Part shown: positions 35,695 through 45,721 of the stretch, piece after piece | Layout of the letters: each line of letters opens with the position of its first letter | Numbering within the stretch: position 1 is the stretch's first letter | DNA from: an uncultured Brachyspira sp. | GTDB taxonomy: Bacteria; Spirochaetota; Brachyspiria; Brachyspirales; Brachyspiraceae | Reading direction: 5' to 3' | NCBI RefSeq assembly: GCF_944393015.1 | Contig: NZ_CALXYQ010000001.1 | Coordinates: forward strand, 143,225 to 207,224 | DNA: 64,000 nucleotides | The notes under the pieces: model-generated | Databases searched by the model: none | Told to the model about the DNA's origin: nothing | The model's input: the letters and a program-made list of their open reading frames with translations, nothing else | Program-made: the position numbers and the translations under genes

Positions 35695-38553
35695 ATGAAA
35701 AAAATTCTTTCAATAATTATAATATCTATTTTTATATCATTATCATCTATATTGTTAGCACAGAATGCCGCTCCAAATGATGAAAGAAATATTGACAGAG
35801 AATTTTATAATGCAGAAAAACTTTTCTTCCAAAAAAAATATAATTTTGCAAGAGAAGCATTTCTTTTATATTTGAAAAGAAGACCATTATCAACTAATGA
35901 TATGCTTTATTATTATATAGGAGCATGCTATTTCCAAGATAAACAATATGAAAATGCTATAAATTATTATAAATTAGCATTCGATATCAATGATTCATAT
36001 TCATATTGTAATAATATAGCAAACTCTTACTATCAATTAAAAAATTATGAAGATGCTTTACTTTGGTATAACAGATCTATAGAACGTCTTCATTCCCCAT
36101 ATACAACTAAATTAAATCATGAAGTATTAACTAATTATACAGTTTCTCAAAATGTAGTAACAAATACAATATTTATTTTTGATGTTAATAATACTTCTTC
36201 TAATGAATCTATAACTAATATCTCCATAGGTTCAAATGAATCATTAACAAATGAATTTATATCAACTAATATAACTGCTCCTGCTATAAATACAAATACA
36301 ATATCAACAAATTTATCATCTGATACTAATGCAATATCTGATGCTATAAATAATCTAAATATTGCAAATGAAAATATAAAAAATACCTTGGATAATACAT
36401 TTACTAAACTTCCATTATTTACAAATGTAGTTATCACAAATACATATACAAATAATTATGAATTTACAAATACAACAGTAATATTTGAAGCAAATGCTAA
36501 TTTTAATTTGGAAGTGGTAAATCCTTCAGTTTCGGAAACTGCCCTTCCTCCTGATAATGTTACTAATGAAGCTGCAGCAGGAGATTCAAATACTGTTACA
36601 ATGTCCACAAATTCAACTGTTACAGGATCAAGCTATGTAATAACTGAAGAAAATCCATTTACAGTAACAAATATAGTTATAATGACTAATGTTATGGATA
36701 CTAATGGAAATATGGTGGAGATAAAAACTAATATAGCTTCAGTGGATGCATATAATACTTGGGCTTTATATTACAGTGCTTATCTTAATATGGGGCATAC
36801 TTTCTTAGCACTTGGCGAAATAACTAATGCCGCTATATCCTATGAAATATTTTTAACTAATGTAGGAAATGATTATTATCAAAAAGAATCTTTAGAAAGA
36901 GTTATATCTCTTATAAGAAGTAATGATACATCAATTAAATTTATTCCTTTTACTAATAATCATAGGGTAAATACAAATAATGACGGAAGTATAACAACAG
37001 AAAATATATTCCCTAATTTTTATTATGAAAGAGAAACTATATATCCTAATGGTGTTAGAATAGTTTATGAAAATGGAAAAATAGAAAAAACTAAAATGTA
37101 TTCTAATAATTATGAAGTTTCAGATACTATATATCCTTATGGAAAAAGAGAAATAGAAACAGTATTTGAAAACGGAGATAAAAGATTAGAAACATATATG
37201 ATAGATAATTCAAAATCTATAAATACAAAAAATTCTAATGGAGATACATTTGAATACACTTTATACCCTGACGGTTCTTTTATAAATAGAAAAACTTTAG
37301 ATAGTAATAAAGCATTTGTAGTGGAAAGATCTGACGGCTCTATCACAACAAATTATAAAGATAATAACGGAGCATTTTTCTACACTAGAAGTTTAGACGG
37401 GACAGAGGTAAAAAGAACTGAAGATAATTTTGGAAATATCACAACTGAAACAAAGAGAGTTGATGGAGCTGTTATAGTAAAAACAGAGAATCCTGACGGA
37501 AGCTATGTAGTAGTTGCAAATTATATAGACGGAAGTATAGGTACTACAACAGTAGATACAAATGGAATAAGCAATTTAAAAATAGTTTATCCGGACGGCA
37601 GAGTTGAGGAAAGAAATTCTACAGGAGCAGGTGCCGGTACATTCTCATACAATGTAAAAGCTGATGACGGAAGTATTATAACAAAAACTTATAATGAAGA
37701 CGGTTCATTTACAGTAGTAACTAAGAAGGTAGACGGCACAGTAATAACTGATACAGTTGCTGAAGATACTATAAGCGAAATAAAAATGCCTGACGGTACT
37801 ACTATAAAGAGAGTAATAAGACAAGACGGCTCAAGAGAAACTACTACTCTTAACAGAGATTCAAGCACAGTAACAGAAGTAGTGGCAGCAGATTCCAGCA
37901 GTATAACTACAACTATTAAACCTAATGGCTCAAGCATAGTAGTGGTAAAAGATATACAAGGAAACACAGAAACTACAACAACAGAGGCAGACGGAAGCAC
38001 TTCAACTACAAAAACTTATACTGACGGAAGATCAACTGTCAATGAAGTGAGAGCTAACGGAGTTAGTATAGATATAGAAAATGACGGAAGAAATAAAACT
38101 ACTGTGGCAAGAGATGCTGAAGGTTATGTACTAGAAATGAAGCAGTACAGAAATGAAAATCCTGAAATAACTTTACTTGATTCTTTAGGAGAGCCTGTAG
38201 AAGCAGAGATTGCAAAAACAGTAATTAGAAGAATGGATTTAAATATAAGAGTTGAGGATATTGATAATCTTAAATTACCTCCGCCTCCTCCTGAACCAGA
38301 ACCTGTAGAAGATACAACTGTCACTGATGATACTACAGTAACTGATGATACAACTACTACTGAAGACACTACAGTTACAGATGATACTGCAGTAACTGAT
38401 GATACAGCCACTGGAGATACAACAGGAGATACTGCTGCAGATGATACTACAACTACTGGAGATACAACAGGAGATACTGCTGCAGATGATACTACAACTA
38501 CTGGAAATACAACAGGCGATACTACTACGTCACCTACCACTACAACAGAATAA
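35695..38553 (+). CDS. Large exported TPR and DG-repeat protein with Thr/Asp tail
   Basis: 952 residues. The signal peptide is MKKILSIIIISIFISLSS with cleavage near LLAQ. TPR-like helices cover about 35-145 (FFQKKYNFAREAFLLYLKR, YYIGACYFQDKQYENAINYY), followed by an Asn/Thr/Ser-rich stretch (150-350) and another TPR near 355-405. From about 430 to 830 runs a long array of short strands built on (Y/N)PDGxxxxxT and xDGSxxTxT. A proline cluster PPPPPEPEP comes near residue 865, and the tail is made only of Thr, Asp, Gly, Ala, Val and Glu. It is probably a surface or periplasmic scaffold. RHS/MORN-like folding of the DG repeats is possible but not certain. Confidence 0.8.
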   Translation: MKKILSIIIISIFISLSSILLAQNAAPNDERNIDREFYNAEKLFFQKKYNFAREAFLLYLKRRPLSTNDMLYYYIGACYFQDKQYENAINYYKLAFDINDSYSYCNNIANSYYQLKNYEDALLWYNRSIERLHSPYTTKLNHEVLTNYTVSQNVVTNTIFIFDVNNTSSNESITNISIGSNESLTNEFISTNITAPAINTNTISTNLSSDTNAISDAINNLNIANENIKNTLDNTFTKLPLFTNVVITNTYTNNYEFTNTTVIFEANANFNLEVVNPSVSETALPPDNVTNEAAAGDSNTVTMSTNSTVTGSSYVITEENPFTVTNIVIMTNVMDTNGNMVEIKTNIASVDAYNTWALYYSAYLNMGHTFLALGEITNAAISYEIFLTNVGNDYYQKESLERVISLIRSNDTSIKFIPFTNNHRVNTNNDGSITTENIFPNFYYERETIYPNGVRIVYENGKIEKTKMYSNNYEVSDTIYPYGKREIETVFENGDKRLETYMIDNSKSINTKNSNGDTFEYTLYPDGSFINRKTLDSNKAFVVERSDGSITTNYKDNNGAFFYTRSLDGTEVKRTEDNFGNITTETKRVDGAVIVKTENPDGSYVVVANYIDGSIGTTTVDTNGISNLKIVYPDGRVEERNSTGAGAGTFSYNVKADDGSIITKTYNEDGSFTVVTKKVDGTVITDTVAEDTISEIKMPDGTTIKRVIRQDGSRETTTLNRDSSTVTEVVAADSSSITTTIKPNGSSIVVVKDIQGNTETTTTEADGSTSTTKTYTDGRSTVNEVRANGVSIDIENDGRNKTTVARDAEGYVLEMKQYRNENPEITLLDSLGEPVEAEIAKTVIRRMDLNIRVEDIDNLKLPPPPPEPEPVEDTTVTDDTTVTDDTTTTEDTTVTDDTAVTDDTATGDTTGDTAADDTTTTGDTTGDTAADDTTTTGNTTGDTTTSPTTTTE
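38413..38523 (+). repeat. 45-bp tandem repeat inside the Thr/Asp tail
   Basis: Units starting GGAGATACAACAGGAGATAC lie at 38413 and 38458, with a partial third at 38503. The two full units are identical. 45 is a multiple of three, so copy changes would lengthen or shorten the tail without frameshift. Confidence 0.85.
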
Positions 38554-38573
38554 AAATTAATTAATATAAAAAT

Positions 38574-38610
38574 AAAAAAGAGCTATAAAATTATTTATAG
38601 CTCTTTTTTT
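38574..38610 (+). terminator. Terminator after the repeat protein
   Basis: AAAAAAGAGCTATAAA pairs with TTTATAGCTCTTTTTT around a three-base loop; a T-tract continues into the next repeat element. Confidence 0.88.
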
Positions 38611-38891
38611 ATATACATAAACAATTATATTTTGTCAAAAATAATTTTTTTAAATTTTAAATATTTGCAGGGCTTTGCCCCGCACCCCACTTCTTTTGTT
38701 GCCACAAAGAAGCAAAAAGGCTATATTTTAGATTAATTTAATAATTTATATTACATGTAAAACTATTTTAGTATTATTTAGTACTAATTTCATACTTGCA
38801 CTTTATTGTTCTTTGACGCTGTCCGCCTGTGGCGTGCGGCGGGAAAAAGAACAATAAAAAAATTGACAAACTTAAAAATTTTTCAGTATAT
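38610..38891 (-). repeat. MITE-like intergenic repeat, reverse orientation
   Basis: It begins TATATACATAAACAATTATA and ends TTGACAAACTTAAAAATTTT before CAGTATA. It carries the GGGCTTTGCCCCGCACCCC stem, the CTTCTTTTGTTGCCACAAAGAAG hairpin, TTACATGTAA and the GTTCTTTGACGC...GGGAAAAAGAAC hairpin. It fills the space between the convergent genes at 35695 and 38902. Confidence 0.87.
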
Positions 38892-38901
38892 TCTAAATAT
38901 T

Positions 38902-40563
38902 TTAAAATAAACCTTTTATCTTACCATTTTCATCTATATCTATATTGCATGCAACAGGAATTTTAGGAAGTCCCGGCATATCTATAATACCGCCGGCCAT
39001 AGCAATAATGAATCCCGCTCCTGATGCAAGTTTTATTTCATCAATATTTAATGTATAGCCTTTAGGAGCATTTAGTAAAGCAGGATTATCTGATATTGAT
39101 TTTTGAGTTTTTGATATACATATAGGAAGATTACCGAATCCCATATTTTCTATTTTCTTCATCATTTTTAATGCCTTGTTAGAAAATTTAATTTCCCCTG
39201 CTGCATATATTTCTTTACATATAGTTTCTATTTTTTCTTTTATACTTTTTTCTAATTCATATAAAGGCTTATAATTTGATTCTTCAGAAGCTGCTTTTAA
39301 AACTTTATGAGATAAATCTATTGCACCTTCTCCGCCTTTAGCCCAAACTTCGCATAATGAAATATCTACTCCTTTACTCTCGCAATGTTTTGTTATGCAT
39401 TCCACTTCTTTATCAGTATCAGAAACAAATTTATTAATAGCAACTACTACAGGAACATTATATTTCTGCATATTCTCAATATGTTTATCCAAATTTTCAA
39501 AACCTTTAGTTAAAGCTCCTAAATCTTCTTTATTAATATCAGAAGCTCCTCCATGATGTTTCAATGCTCTTATAGTAGCAACCAATACAATACAATTAGG
39601 CTTTAAACCGGCAAGACAGCATTTAATATCAAGAAACTTTTCAGCTCCTAAATCAGCAGCAAAACCTGCCTCTGTAATAGTATAGTCGGATAATTTCAAA
39701 GCCATTTTTGTAGCAAGTATAGAATTACATCCATGAGCAATATTAGCGAAAGGACCTCCATGAACTATAACAGGAGTATTCTCAAGTGTCTGTACTAAAT
39801 TAGGTTTTATGGCATCTTTAAGGAGTGTACATGCTGCACCTTCTATTTTTAAATCTCTCACTCTCAAAGGATTATCATTAATATCATAAGCAAATATAAC
39901 ATTTCCTATTTTCTCTTTTAAATCCATTAATGAATTTGATAAGCAGAGTATAGCCATAATTTCAGATGATACAGTTATTTGAAATGATGACTGCCTTACA
40001 ACACCATTCTCACTTCCGCCAAGTCCTATAACTATATCTCTCAAAGCTCTGTCATTCATATCCAAAACTCTTTTGAATACTATCTTATTAACATCTATTT
40101 TTAATTCATTTCCTTGTTTAATATGATTATCTATACAAGCGGATATTAAATTATGGGCACTGCTTATAGCATGAAAATCTCCATTAAAATGAAGGTTAAT
40201 ATCTTCCATTGGTACAATTTGAGAATAGCCTCCTCCGCATGCACCTCCCTTTATACCGAACACAGGACCAAGAGATGGTTCTCTTAAAGCAGCAACAGCA
40301 TTAACCCCTATTTTATTTAATCCTTGAGTAAGCCCTATTGTAACAGTGGATTTTCCTTCTCCGGCTGGTGTAGGAGTTATTGCAGTTACTAAAACTAATT
40401 TTCCATCTTTCTTATCTTTTAATTTATTTAATAATGATAATTCTATCTTTGCCTTATATTTTCCGTATACCTCATAATCATCATCAGTCAAATTCAATTT
40501 CTCTGCTATTTTTTCTATTCTTTCCAATTTGCACTCTTGAGCTATTTCTATATCTGTTTTCAT
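38902..40563 (-). CDS. fhs: Formate--tetrahydrofolate ligase
   Basis: Makes 10-formyltetrahydrofolate from formate, THF and ATP, a cytosolic step of one-carbon metabolism that complements glyA. It has 553 residues, as is usual. The ATP site [20 protein letters not shown] is near residue 55. [20 protein letters not shown] and [11 protein letters not shown] are typical of the family. I choose ATG 40563 because GGAG lies five bases upstream. An earlier TTG in frame at 40578 would only add MIGVC. It stands alone, with a repeat downstream. Confidence 0.95.
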   Translation of the reverse strand: MKTDIEIAQECKLERIEKIAEKLNLTDDDYEVYGKYKAKIELSLLNKLKDKKDGKLVLVTAITPTPAGEGKSTVTIGLTQGLNKIGVNAVAALREPSLGPVFGIKGGACGGGYSQIVPMEDINLHFNGDFHAISSAHNLISACIDNHIKQGNELKIDVNKIVFKRVLDMNDRALRDIVIGLGGSENGVVRQSSFQITVSSEIMAILCLSNSLMDLKEKIGNVIFAYDINDNPLRVRDLKIEGAACTLLKDAIKPNLVQTLENTPVIVHGGPFANIAHGCNSILATKMALKLSDYTITEAGFAADLGAEKFLDIKCCLAGLKPNCIVLVATIRALKHHGGASDINKEDLGALTKGFENLDKHIENMQKYNVPVVVAINKFVSDTDKEVECITKHCESKGVDISLCEVWAKGGEGAIDLSHKVLKAASEESNYKPLYELEKSIKEKIETICKEIYAAGEIKFSNKALKMMKKIENMGFGNLPICISKTQKSISDNPALLNAPKGYTLNIDEIKLASGAGFIIAMAGGIIDMPGLPKIPVACNIDIDENGKIKGLF

Positions 40564-40768
40564 ACATACTCCAATCAAATAATTTTTATATAGATTTAAA
40601 ATATACTATACTTTTAAAATATTTGATAGTATATAAAATTTCATAAAATAAAAAAATATTATTGAATTTTGTAGAATTATTATTATAATCTTTAGAACGT
40701 TTAAAATATTTATTACAAATAAAATTTATTTAAGCATTTAATTATTAATTTATAAAAAAGGATTGCAA

Positions 40769-41731
40769 ATGGATAAAGTAAATATAAGTCTTATAGGTGT
40801 AGGAAGAATGGGTCAATTCCATTTAAATGTTGTAAGCCAAATAAATCAAATAAATTTATCAGGCATATACGATGCTGATGAAAATCATTTAAATGAAATA
40901 TCACAAAAACATAATATAAGAAAATTTAATAGTTTAGATGAAGCGATAGATAATGCTGATGCTGTTATAATAGCAAGCCCTACAATGTATCATTTTGAAA
41001 TAGCTAAAAAAGCTGTAGAAAAAGGAAAACATGTATTAGTAGAAAAACCAATGACAGAAACTTATACTCAGGCTTTGGAATTGGAAGAAATCGTTAAACA
41101 AAAAAATGTTATACTTCAAGTTGGTCATGTTGAAAGATTTAATGGTGCTGTACAGGAACTTCATCATATAATAGAAAAACCTTATTTAATAGAAGCTAGA
41201 AGATTAGCTCCTTTTACTCCTCGTATTACTGATGTTGGTGTTGTATTTGATATAATGATACATGATTTAGATATAGTTACTTCTTTAGTGAAAAAACCAA
41301 TAGTAAGATTTTCAGCAAGCGGAAAAAGAATAAGAACAAATAATGAAGATATTGCAAGTGCATTATTAGAATTTGAAGATTCAACTATAGCAACAATAAG
41401 TGCAAGCAGAGTAACTCAGGAAAAAATAAGAACTTTAGCTATCAGTACAGAGGAAGCATATTTTATATTAGACTATGCCACTCAAGATATAACTATACAT
41501 AGACAGGCAGCAAGTCAAAGTAATATAAAAACTTCAGTAGGTATTAATTATAAGCAGGAATCTATAATAGAAAGAGTATTTATACATAGAGATAATCCTC
41601 TAAAATTAGAAGATGAACATTTTGCTAACTGCATATTGGGAAAAGATAAAAGATTCGTATCTATTGAAGATGATGTGAATACAATAAAATTAACTGAAGC
41701 TATTTTAAAAGAAATTAAAAAAACTTGGTAA
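40769..41731 (+). CDS. Gfo/Idh/MocA-family NAD(P)-dependent oxidoreductase
   Basis: 320 residues. The Rossmann domain begins VNISLIGVGRMGQFHLNVV with the GxGxxG dinucleotide motif. VLVEKPMTETYTQAL contains the family EKP motif (catalytic Lys), and VGHVERFNGAV and DIMIHDLDIV follow, the latter with the conserved HDxD/HDLD element. Such enzymes oxidise or reduce sugars, inositol or UDP-sugar derivatives. VGHVERF-type members are often linked to UDP-N-acetylglucosamine metabolism. The true substrate is unknown. ATG 40769 is chosen because AAAGGA lies six bases upstream; a TTG two codons earlier is less likely. Confidence 0.88.
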   Translation: MDKVNISLIGVGRMGQFHLNVVSQINQINLSGIYDADENHLNEISQKHNIRKFNSLDEAIDNADAVIIASPTMYHFEIAKKAVEKGKHVLVEKPMTETYTQALELEEIVKQKNVILQVGHVERFNGAVQELHHIIEKPYLIEARRLAPFTPRITDVGVVFDIMIHDLDIVTSLVKKPIVRFSASGKRIRTNNEDIASALLEFEDSTIATISASRVTQEKIRTLAISTEEAYFILDYATQDITIHRQAASQSNIKTSVGINYKQESIIERVFIHRDNPLKLEDEHFANCILGKDKRFVSIEDDVNTIKLTEAILKEIKKTW

Positions 41732-41754
41732 TAATTTTACTGCACATAACAAAT

Positions 41755-41802
41755 ATTGCCTAGTAATTATATTAAAAATTAATTATATAATTACTAGGCA
41801 AT
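41755..41802. terminator. 18-bp perfect hairpin between convergent genes
   Basis: ATTGCCTAGTAATTATAT pairs perfectly with ATATAATTACTAGGCAAT over a 12-base loop. There is no long T-run, but the position between two convergent genes fits a shared terminator. Confidence 0.65.
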
Positions 41803-41825
41803 TATAATAATTTAGGAGAAGCAAT

Positions 41826-42452
41826 TTAAAAATAATACCTTCCTCCGATACTCATTCTGCCAAATCCGGCTTTATTAATTTTTGCAGGATATCCAAGTTC
41901 TTTACCGTCAGGAACAAGATGAAGTCCGCCGCCAAACTCTAATACTATACCAACATGTTTACTCACATTAATATTAAAACCGGCTCCTCCCCCAACCTCC
42001 CAATAGTATGGAGAAGCAAATAAAAATTTTCCGCTTTTATCAGGATCAAAAGATAAAAATCCAAAACTAAAAAAAGCAAATCCATATCTTGATATACCTA
42101 TCTCGCCAGTATATTCATCGTTATTGCCAAAAGTAAATTTTTGCATAAGTCCTAGCTGATACATTTCTGGACTATCATCATATATTTTTGAACCTGTTAC
42201 AGCAGTATAGCTTTTTATTTGAAAATTATTATATTTCATTATCTTAAAACCAAATTCTATATTAACAGTTGTCTTTATAGAATCCGCACTGCTGAATAAT
42301 CCTATAGAAAAAAATCTATTATCTAATACAGACTGAAAGCCTTTTTTTTCATCATTTTCTTTATTTTCTTTATTATCCTCTGAATATACTATAGTAAATA
42401 AATTAAAAAATAAAATATTCACCATAAAAATATATCTAATTAGTATTTTCAT
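41826..42452 (-). CDS. Outer-membrane beta-barrel protein
   Basis: 208 residues from the chosen ATG. The signal peptide has a hydrophobic core (IRYIFMVNILFFNLF) cleaved near YSED. The mature part alternates aromatic and polar residues in strands, for example SADSIKTTVNIEFGFKIM and WEVGGGAGFNINVSKHVGIV. It ends in RMSIGGRYYF, whose final Phe is the usual signal for the BAM complex. I choose ATG 42452 because GGGAGA lies at a proper distance; the ATG directly before it is too close. The function is unknown; there is no operon partner with a recognisable role. Confidence 0.78.
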   Translation of the reverse strand: MKILIRYIFMVNILFFNLFTIVYSEDNKENKENDEKKGFQSVLDNRFFSIGLFSSADSIKTTVNIEFGFKIMKYNNFQIKSYTAVTGSKIYDDSPEMYQLGLMQKFTFGNNDEYTGEIGISRYGFAFFSFGFLSFDPDKSGKFLFASPYYWEVGGGAGFNINVSKHVGIVLEFGGGLHLVPDGKELGYPAKINKAGFGRMSIGGRYYF

Positions 42453-42521
42453 CATATCTCCCAATATCAAACAAAGGGAAATATCAATAATGCAAAAAAT
42501 GTTATTATTTATTACAAATAA

Positions 42522-42920
42522 TTATTTATTGCTTTCTTCTAATTCTGCTGTTTCTTCGCCTTCTTTTATAGTTCTTATTTGAGTAAAGAAATATACATAC
42601 TTAGCAATAAAAAGTATTACAAGAACAATTCTAGCATGCAGATTATTTACAAAAATAAATGTAACTATAAGCATAGCACTTACAGGCAAAAGTATAGTGA
42701 GTTTAGCTTTTAAAGTCATAGCCCTTGATTTAACAAAACTTTCTAAATATTTTTTATATAGTTTTGTAGACATAAACCAATCATGAAATTTTTTAGAGCC
42801 TTTAGCAAAAAAGAAAGATGCAAGCAAAAGAAAAGGTGTTGTTGGAAGTATAGGCACAACTATTCCCACAGCACCTATACCTACAAAAATAAAACCTAAA
42901 CATATAAATAATATTCTCAT
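42522..42920 (-). CDS. YbaN/DUF454-family inner-membrane protein
   Basis: 132 residues with about three membrane segments. GAVGIVVPILPTTPFLLLA followed by SFFFAKGSKKFHDWF is the characteristic DUF454 pattern. A central SRAMTLKAKL and a highly charged C-terminal end (GEETAELEESNK) are visible. The function of the family is unknown. AAGGTG lies before the ATG. It sits 18 bases downstream of the nitrous-oxide-promoter-family gene and may share its transcript. Confidence 0.85.
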   Translation of the reverse strand: MRILFICLGFIFVGIGAVGIVVPILPTTPFLLLASFFFAKGSKKFHDWFMSTKLYKKYLESFVKSRAMTLKAKLTILLPVSAMLIVTFIFVNNLHARIVLVILFIAKYVYFFTQIRTIKEGEETAELEESNK

Positions 42921-42938
42921 ATAACACCTTCAATAACT

Positions 42939-43361
42939 TTAAATATTTTTCTTCATATTGCGTACAAGCATAACAAAAACATGTTTCAAAGCAATTACAG
43001 GTCTATAAAAAATCATTCTCTTTCCAGAAAAAATCATTATATTTTTTATTTTTTCTCTCATCTCTTTTTTATAGCAATGAGAAGAGCATGCACTGCAAAA
43101 TGTTTTTGTAGAAATGAATCTGCATTTTGAAGTTCTTTCACAAGCATAATTATAAACTTCTTCACATTCTTTGCAAATATTTTTACTTCCAAATGTTTTA
43201 TTATAATTCTTATGATACTCTTTATGATTATATCTACAATACAATTTAATCATATAAAGCAGCATATTTTTTTCATAATCTATTTTTCTTTTTATTTTTA
43301 ATATATTATTTTCTTTATTTTTTAAAATAACTTTCATATTAGTAGTTTTTATATTGGGCAT
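42939..43361 (-). CDS. Nitrous-oxide-stimulated-promoter-family cysteine protein
   Basis: About 140 residues. The family core is visible: YMIKLYCRYNHKE, ICKECEEVYNYACERTSKC, KTFCSACSSHCYKK and SGKRMIFYRPVIALKH. Conserved cysteines suggest metal binding. The name comes from a promoter element of an early-described homologue and says nothing about function. The start is unsure: ATG 43361 (MPNIK) or ATG 43337 (MKVIL) are both possible and neither has a strong ribosome-binding site. It follows the Vsp-like gene by about 55 bases and could be in one operon with it. Confidence 0.72.
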   Translation of the reverse strand: MPNIKTTNMKVILKNKENNILKIKRKIDYEKNMLLYMIKLYCRYNHKEYHKNYNKTFGSKNICKECEEVYNYACERTSKCRFISTKTFCSACSSHCYKKEMREKIKNIMIFSGKRMIFYRPVIALKHVFVMLVRNMKKNI

Positions 43362-43417
43362 CTTATATTCTAAGACACCCAATAAATTTATTTACCCAAA
43401 ATCAATAATTTAGCAAA

Positions 43418-44722
43418 TTAAAATTTCCAAGTGATACCAGTACTTCCATTGAAAGCCAAACCTCCTTGCTTACTATCTCCTATACTATCAATAGTGGTAG
43501 CACTTCCTATTTGAGCCTCAAAATACCATTCCAAATTAGGAATAGGAGTGATATATAATTCTCCATATACTAAATATCCAACAGAGTAGAATATAGGAGG
43601 TATTCTCATAGGCTTAGCACTGCTCGCATAGGCATTAATTCCCCCTGTAATCATAGAGAAAGATAATGCAGGCTCTAAATACAATGTAATAAACTCACTT
43701 TCAGCAGTAAAACCCACAGGAACAGATACACCTATAAATTGAGGCTTAGTTATATAATATTCTGTACCTCCTATTTCTATTGAAGCTCCCTCACCAGTAA
43801 ATGCTATATTGTGAGCAGTAAAATCATAATATGGGGCCATAGTAAAACCTGTATCACCTATTGAAAAAGCACCTATAGGATTTGAAGCATCTATATTATA
43901 GAGTCCGAATCCTGCTCCTCCTTCTTTAGAGTCCATTCCTGGAGGTGTAACTTTATATGAAGTACCTGTAAAATCTGCTATAGAACCTTGATATAATACT
44001 CTTATTTGAGGCTCTATTAATACAGGATCTGTTGCCGCTATAAAATAACCTCTAACATCTATACCTATAGAATGTGCTGTAGTATCTTTAGTAAATCCAT
44101 ATTTACCATTCTCTCCTACAGTCCCCATATTCATAGGTAAATTACCGCCTCCTGTTAAATCTCCGCTTCTGCTTTCATTAGCTTTTAATCTATACATACC
44201 ATATTTAAGATTAACTCTTATTCTGCTGAATATATTGTTTCCAGTATAATATTCTATTCTAGTATCTGTTGAAACTGCTATATCTCCATTATTAACATTT
44301 CCGCTTCCTACTCCTATTGTAACAGGTACATTGATTCTCAAGTTATCATTCAAAGCTGTTGCTGTTATTATAGGAGTATGTGCCTGCCAGCTTCCTGATA
44401 CATATTTGAATTGATAACCCAAACCTATACCAAAACTTTCTGTTTTATATCCAAATCCTGCTATTGCTGCCGGTCTGAATGTATTTATTCCTCCTTTAGT
44501 ACCGCTGTCTAAATTATCAAGCAATACTCCTGCAGTTTCTCCTGATACTCCAACCATAAATCTTAAATTTTCAGTTCCTGCTAATACGCCGAATCTATCA
44601 AGCCTTATTCTTAATTGATTTTCATCAACTAAAAAATCATTGAAATCTTCTACAACAGTATAACTAAATGCACTATAAGCAGTTATTAATAAAACCGCTA
44701 AAATAAAATATAAACGTTTCAT
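43418..44722 (-). CDS. Vsp-type variable surface protein
   Basis: 434 residues. The signal peptide is MKRLYFILAVLLITAYSAFS, followed by VVEDFNDFLVDENQLRIRLD with RFGVLAG. That opening resembles Brachyspira variable surface proteins (Vsp), which begin with a DFLxxxNQxRxRxDxxG pattern after the signal. The rest has many alternating strands with Gly and aromatic residues, and the last residues FNGSTGITWKF end in Phe. This fits an outer-membrane beta-barrel. Vsp proteins are major immunogenic surface antigens. I rely on memory of the pattern; a general outer-membrane porin is the alternative. No other vsp-like gene is in this window. Confidence 0.7.
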   Translation of the reverse strand: MKRLYFILAVLLITAYSAFSYTVVEDFNDFLVDENQLRIRLDRFGVLAGTENLRFMVGVSGETAGVLLDNLDSGTKGGINTFRPAAIAGFGYKTESFGIGLGYQFKYVSGSWQAHTPIITATALNDNLRINVPVTIGVGSGNVNNGDIAVSTDTRIEYYTGNNIFSRIRVNLKYGMYRLKANESRSGDLTGGGNLPMNMGTVGENGKYGFTKDTTAHSIGIDVRGYFIAATDPVLIEPQIRVLYQGSIADFTGTSYKVTPPGMDSKEGGAGFGLYNIDASNPIGAFSIGDTGFTMAPYYDFTAHNIAFTGEGASIEIGGTEYYITKPQFIGVSVPVGFTAESEFITLYLEPALSFSMITGGINAYASSAKPMRIPPIFYSVGYLVYGELYITPIPNLEWYFEAQIGSATTIDSIGDSKQGGLAFNGSTGITWKF

Positions 44723-44819
44723 ATATAATCCTTTATTTTGTTTATAATTTTTTTTAACAACTTTGTACTTTTATTAATTCAAATATATTTTTTATCCTAT
44801 CACTATTATTAAACTATTT

Positions 44820-45485
44820 TTATAACGGTTTATTTTTAGTATTATTTCTCTCTACGGCCTCCTTCAATAATTTTCCATTAGGATATATTTTTTTGCTCAT
44901 TTCAATATATTTATTATAATTTTCATCGTCTTTTATTTTAAAATAGTATTGTGATAACCAAACATAAGATAAATATTTCTGATATTTTTCTTTTGAATTA
45001 TTTAATGCTGAATTAAAATATTCAAAAGCTTTTTTATTGCTTCCGCCTGCTATAGCCGGAGCATGCATATATCCGATAGCTGTACCTAAAAGAGCGAAAA
45101 AATTAGAATCATCTTTCTCCAAAATCTTCTTATATATTTCTTTGCTTTTAGATCCAAAAGAAATTTTTTCAGAAAGTCCGCTGTAATAAACTATATAACT
45201 CATAAGCTCAGATACACTTATCAAATAATCAATATCTTCAGATTTTATATAATCAGCATTATCATTTATAGCTTCTTTCAAATAATTATATTTTTCTTTT
45301 TCATTAGTTATGCTTTTTGATGTAACAAGGGAATATATATTTTTATAAGTCTTAGAAGAATTATTTTCTATTAATTTAATATTATATGATGAAGAATAAT
45401 ATTCATTATAAAAACTATTTATTTCTTTAGATTCATAAGAATATATTATATTTGTTATTATAAATAAAATAATTATGTATTTCAT
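44820..45485 (-). CDS. Exported helical (TPR-like) protein
   Basis: 221 residues. The signal peptide is MKYIIILFIITNIIYS. Most of the mature part is helical; residues 125-205 have TPR-like spacing with LLGTAIGYMHAPAIAGGSNK, then AFEYFNSALNN and YVWLSQYYFKIKDD. Proteins with this GxxxxxxPxxxGG-type helix are annotated as TPR-containing, usually without defined function. It is monocistronic with AT-rich DNA on both sides. Confidence 0.65.
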   Translation of the reverse strand: MKYIIILFIITNIIYSYESKEINSFYNEYYSSSYNIKLIENNSSKTYKNIYSLVTSKSITNEKEKYNYLKEAINDNADYIKSEDIDYLISVSELMSYIVYYSGLSEKISFGSKSKEIYKKILEKDDSNFFALLGTAIGYMHAPAIAGGSNKKAFEYFNSALNNSKEKYQKYLSYVWLSQYYFKIKDDENYNKYIEMSKKIYPNGKLLKEAVERNNTKNKPL

Positions 45486-45721
45486 TTATGCCTCTAGAAT
45501 AAGTTAGTATATTAATTCAAATTGTTAGTATATTCTAACATTTAAATAAAAAAAATCAATAGCCAAAATAAATAAAACATTTTATTTTATAATTTTTTAT
45601 AATTCAAAATAATAAAAAAAACACATTAAATACTATTTTAATAATTGAAAAAAAAACTATATTGATATATCATTACTTCAAACAAAAATTTGATTAAATA
45701 ATAAATTTCATTGGAGGAAAT

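Noticed and set aside
38124..38540. 138-codon frame opposite the Thr/Asp tail
   Set aside because: It is the antisense image of the low-complexity repeats (Val/Ser rich) and has no start signal.
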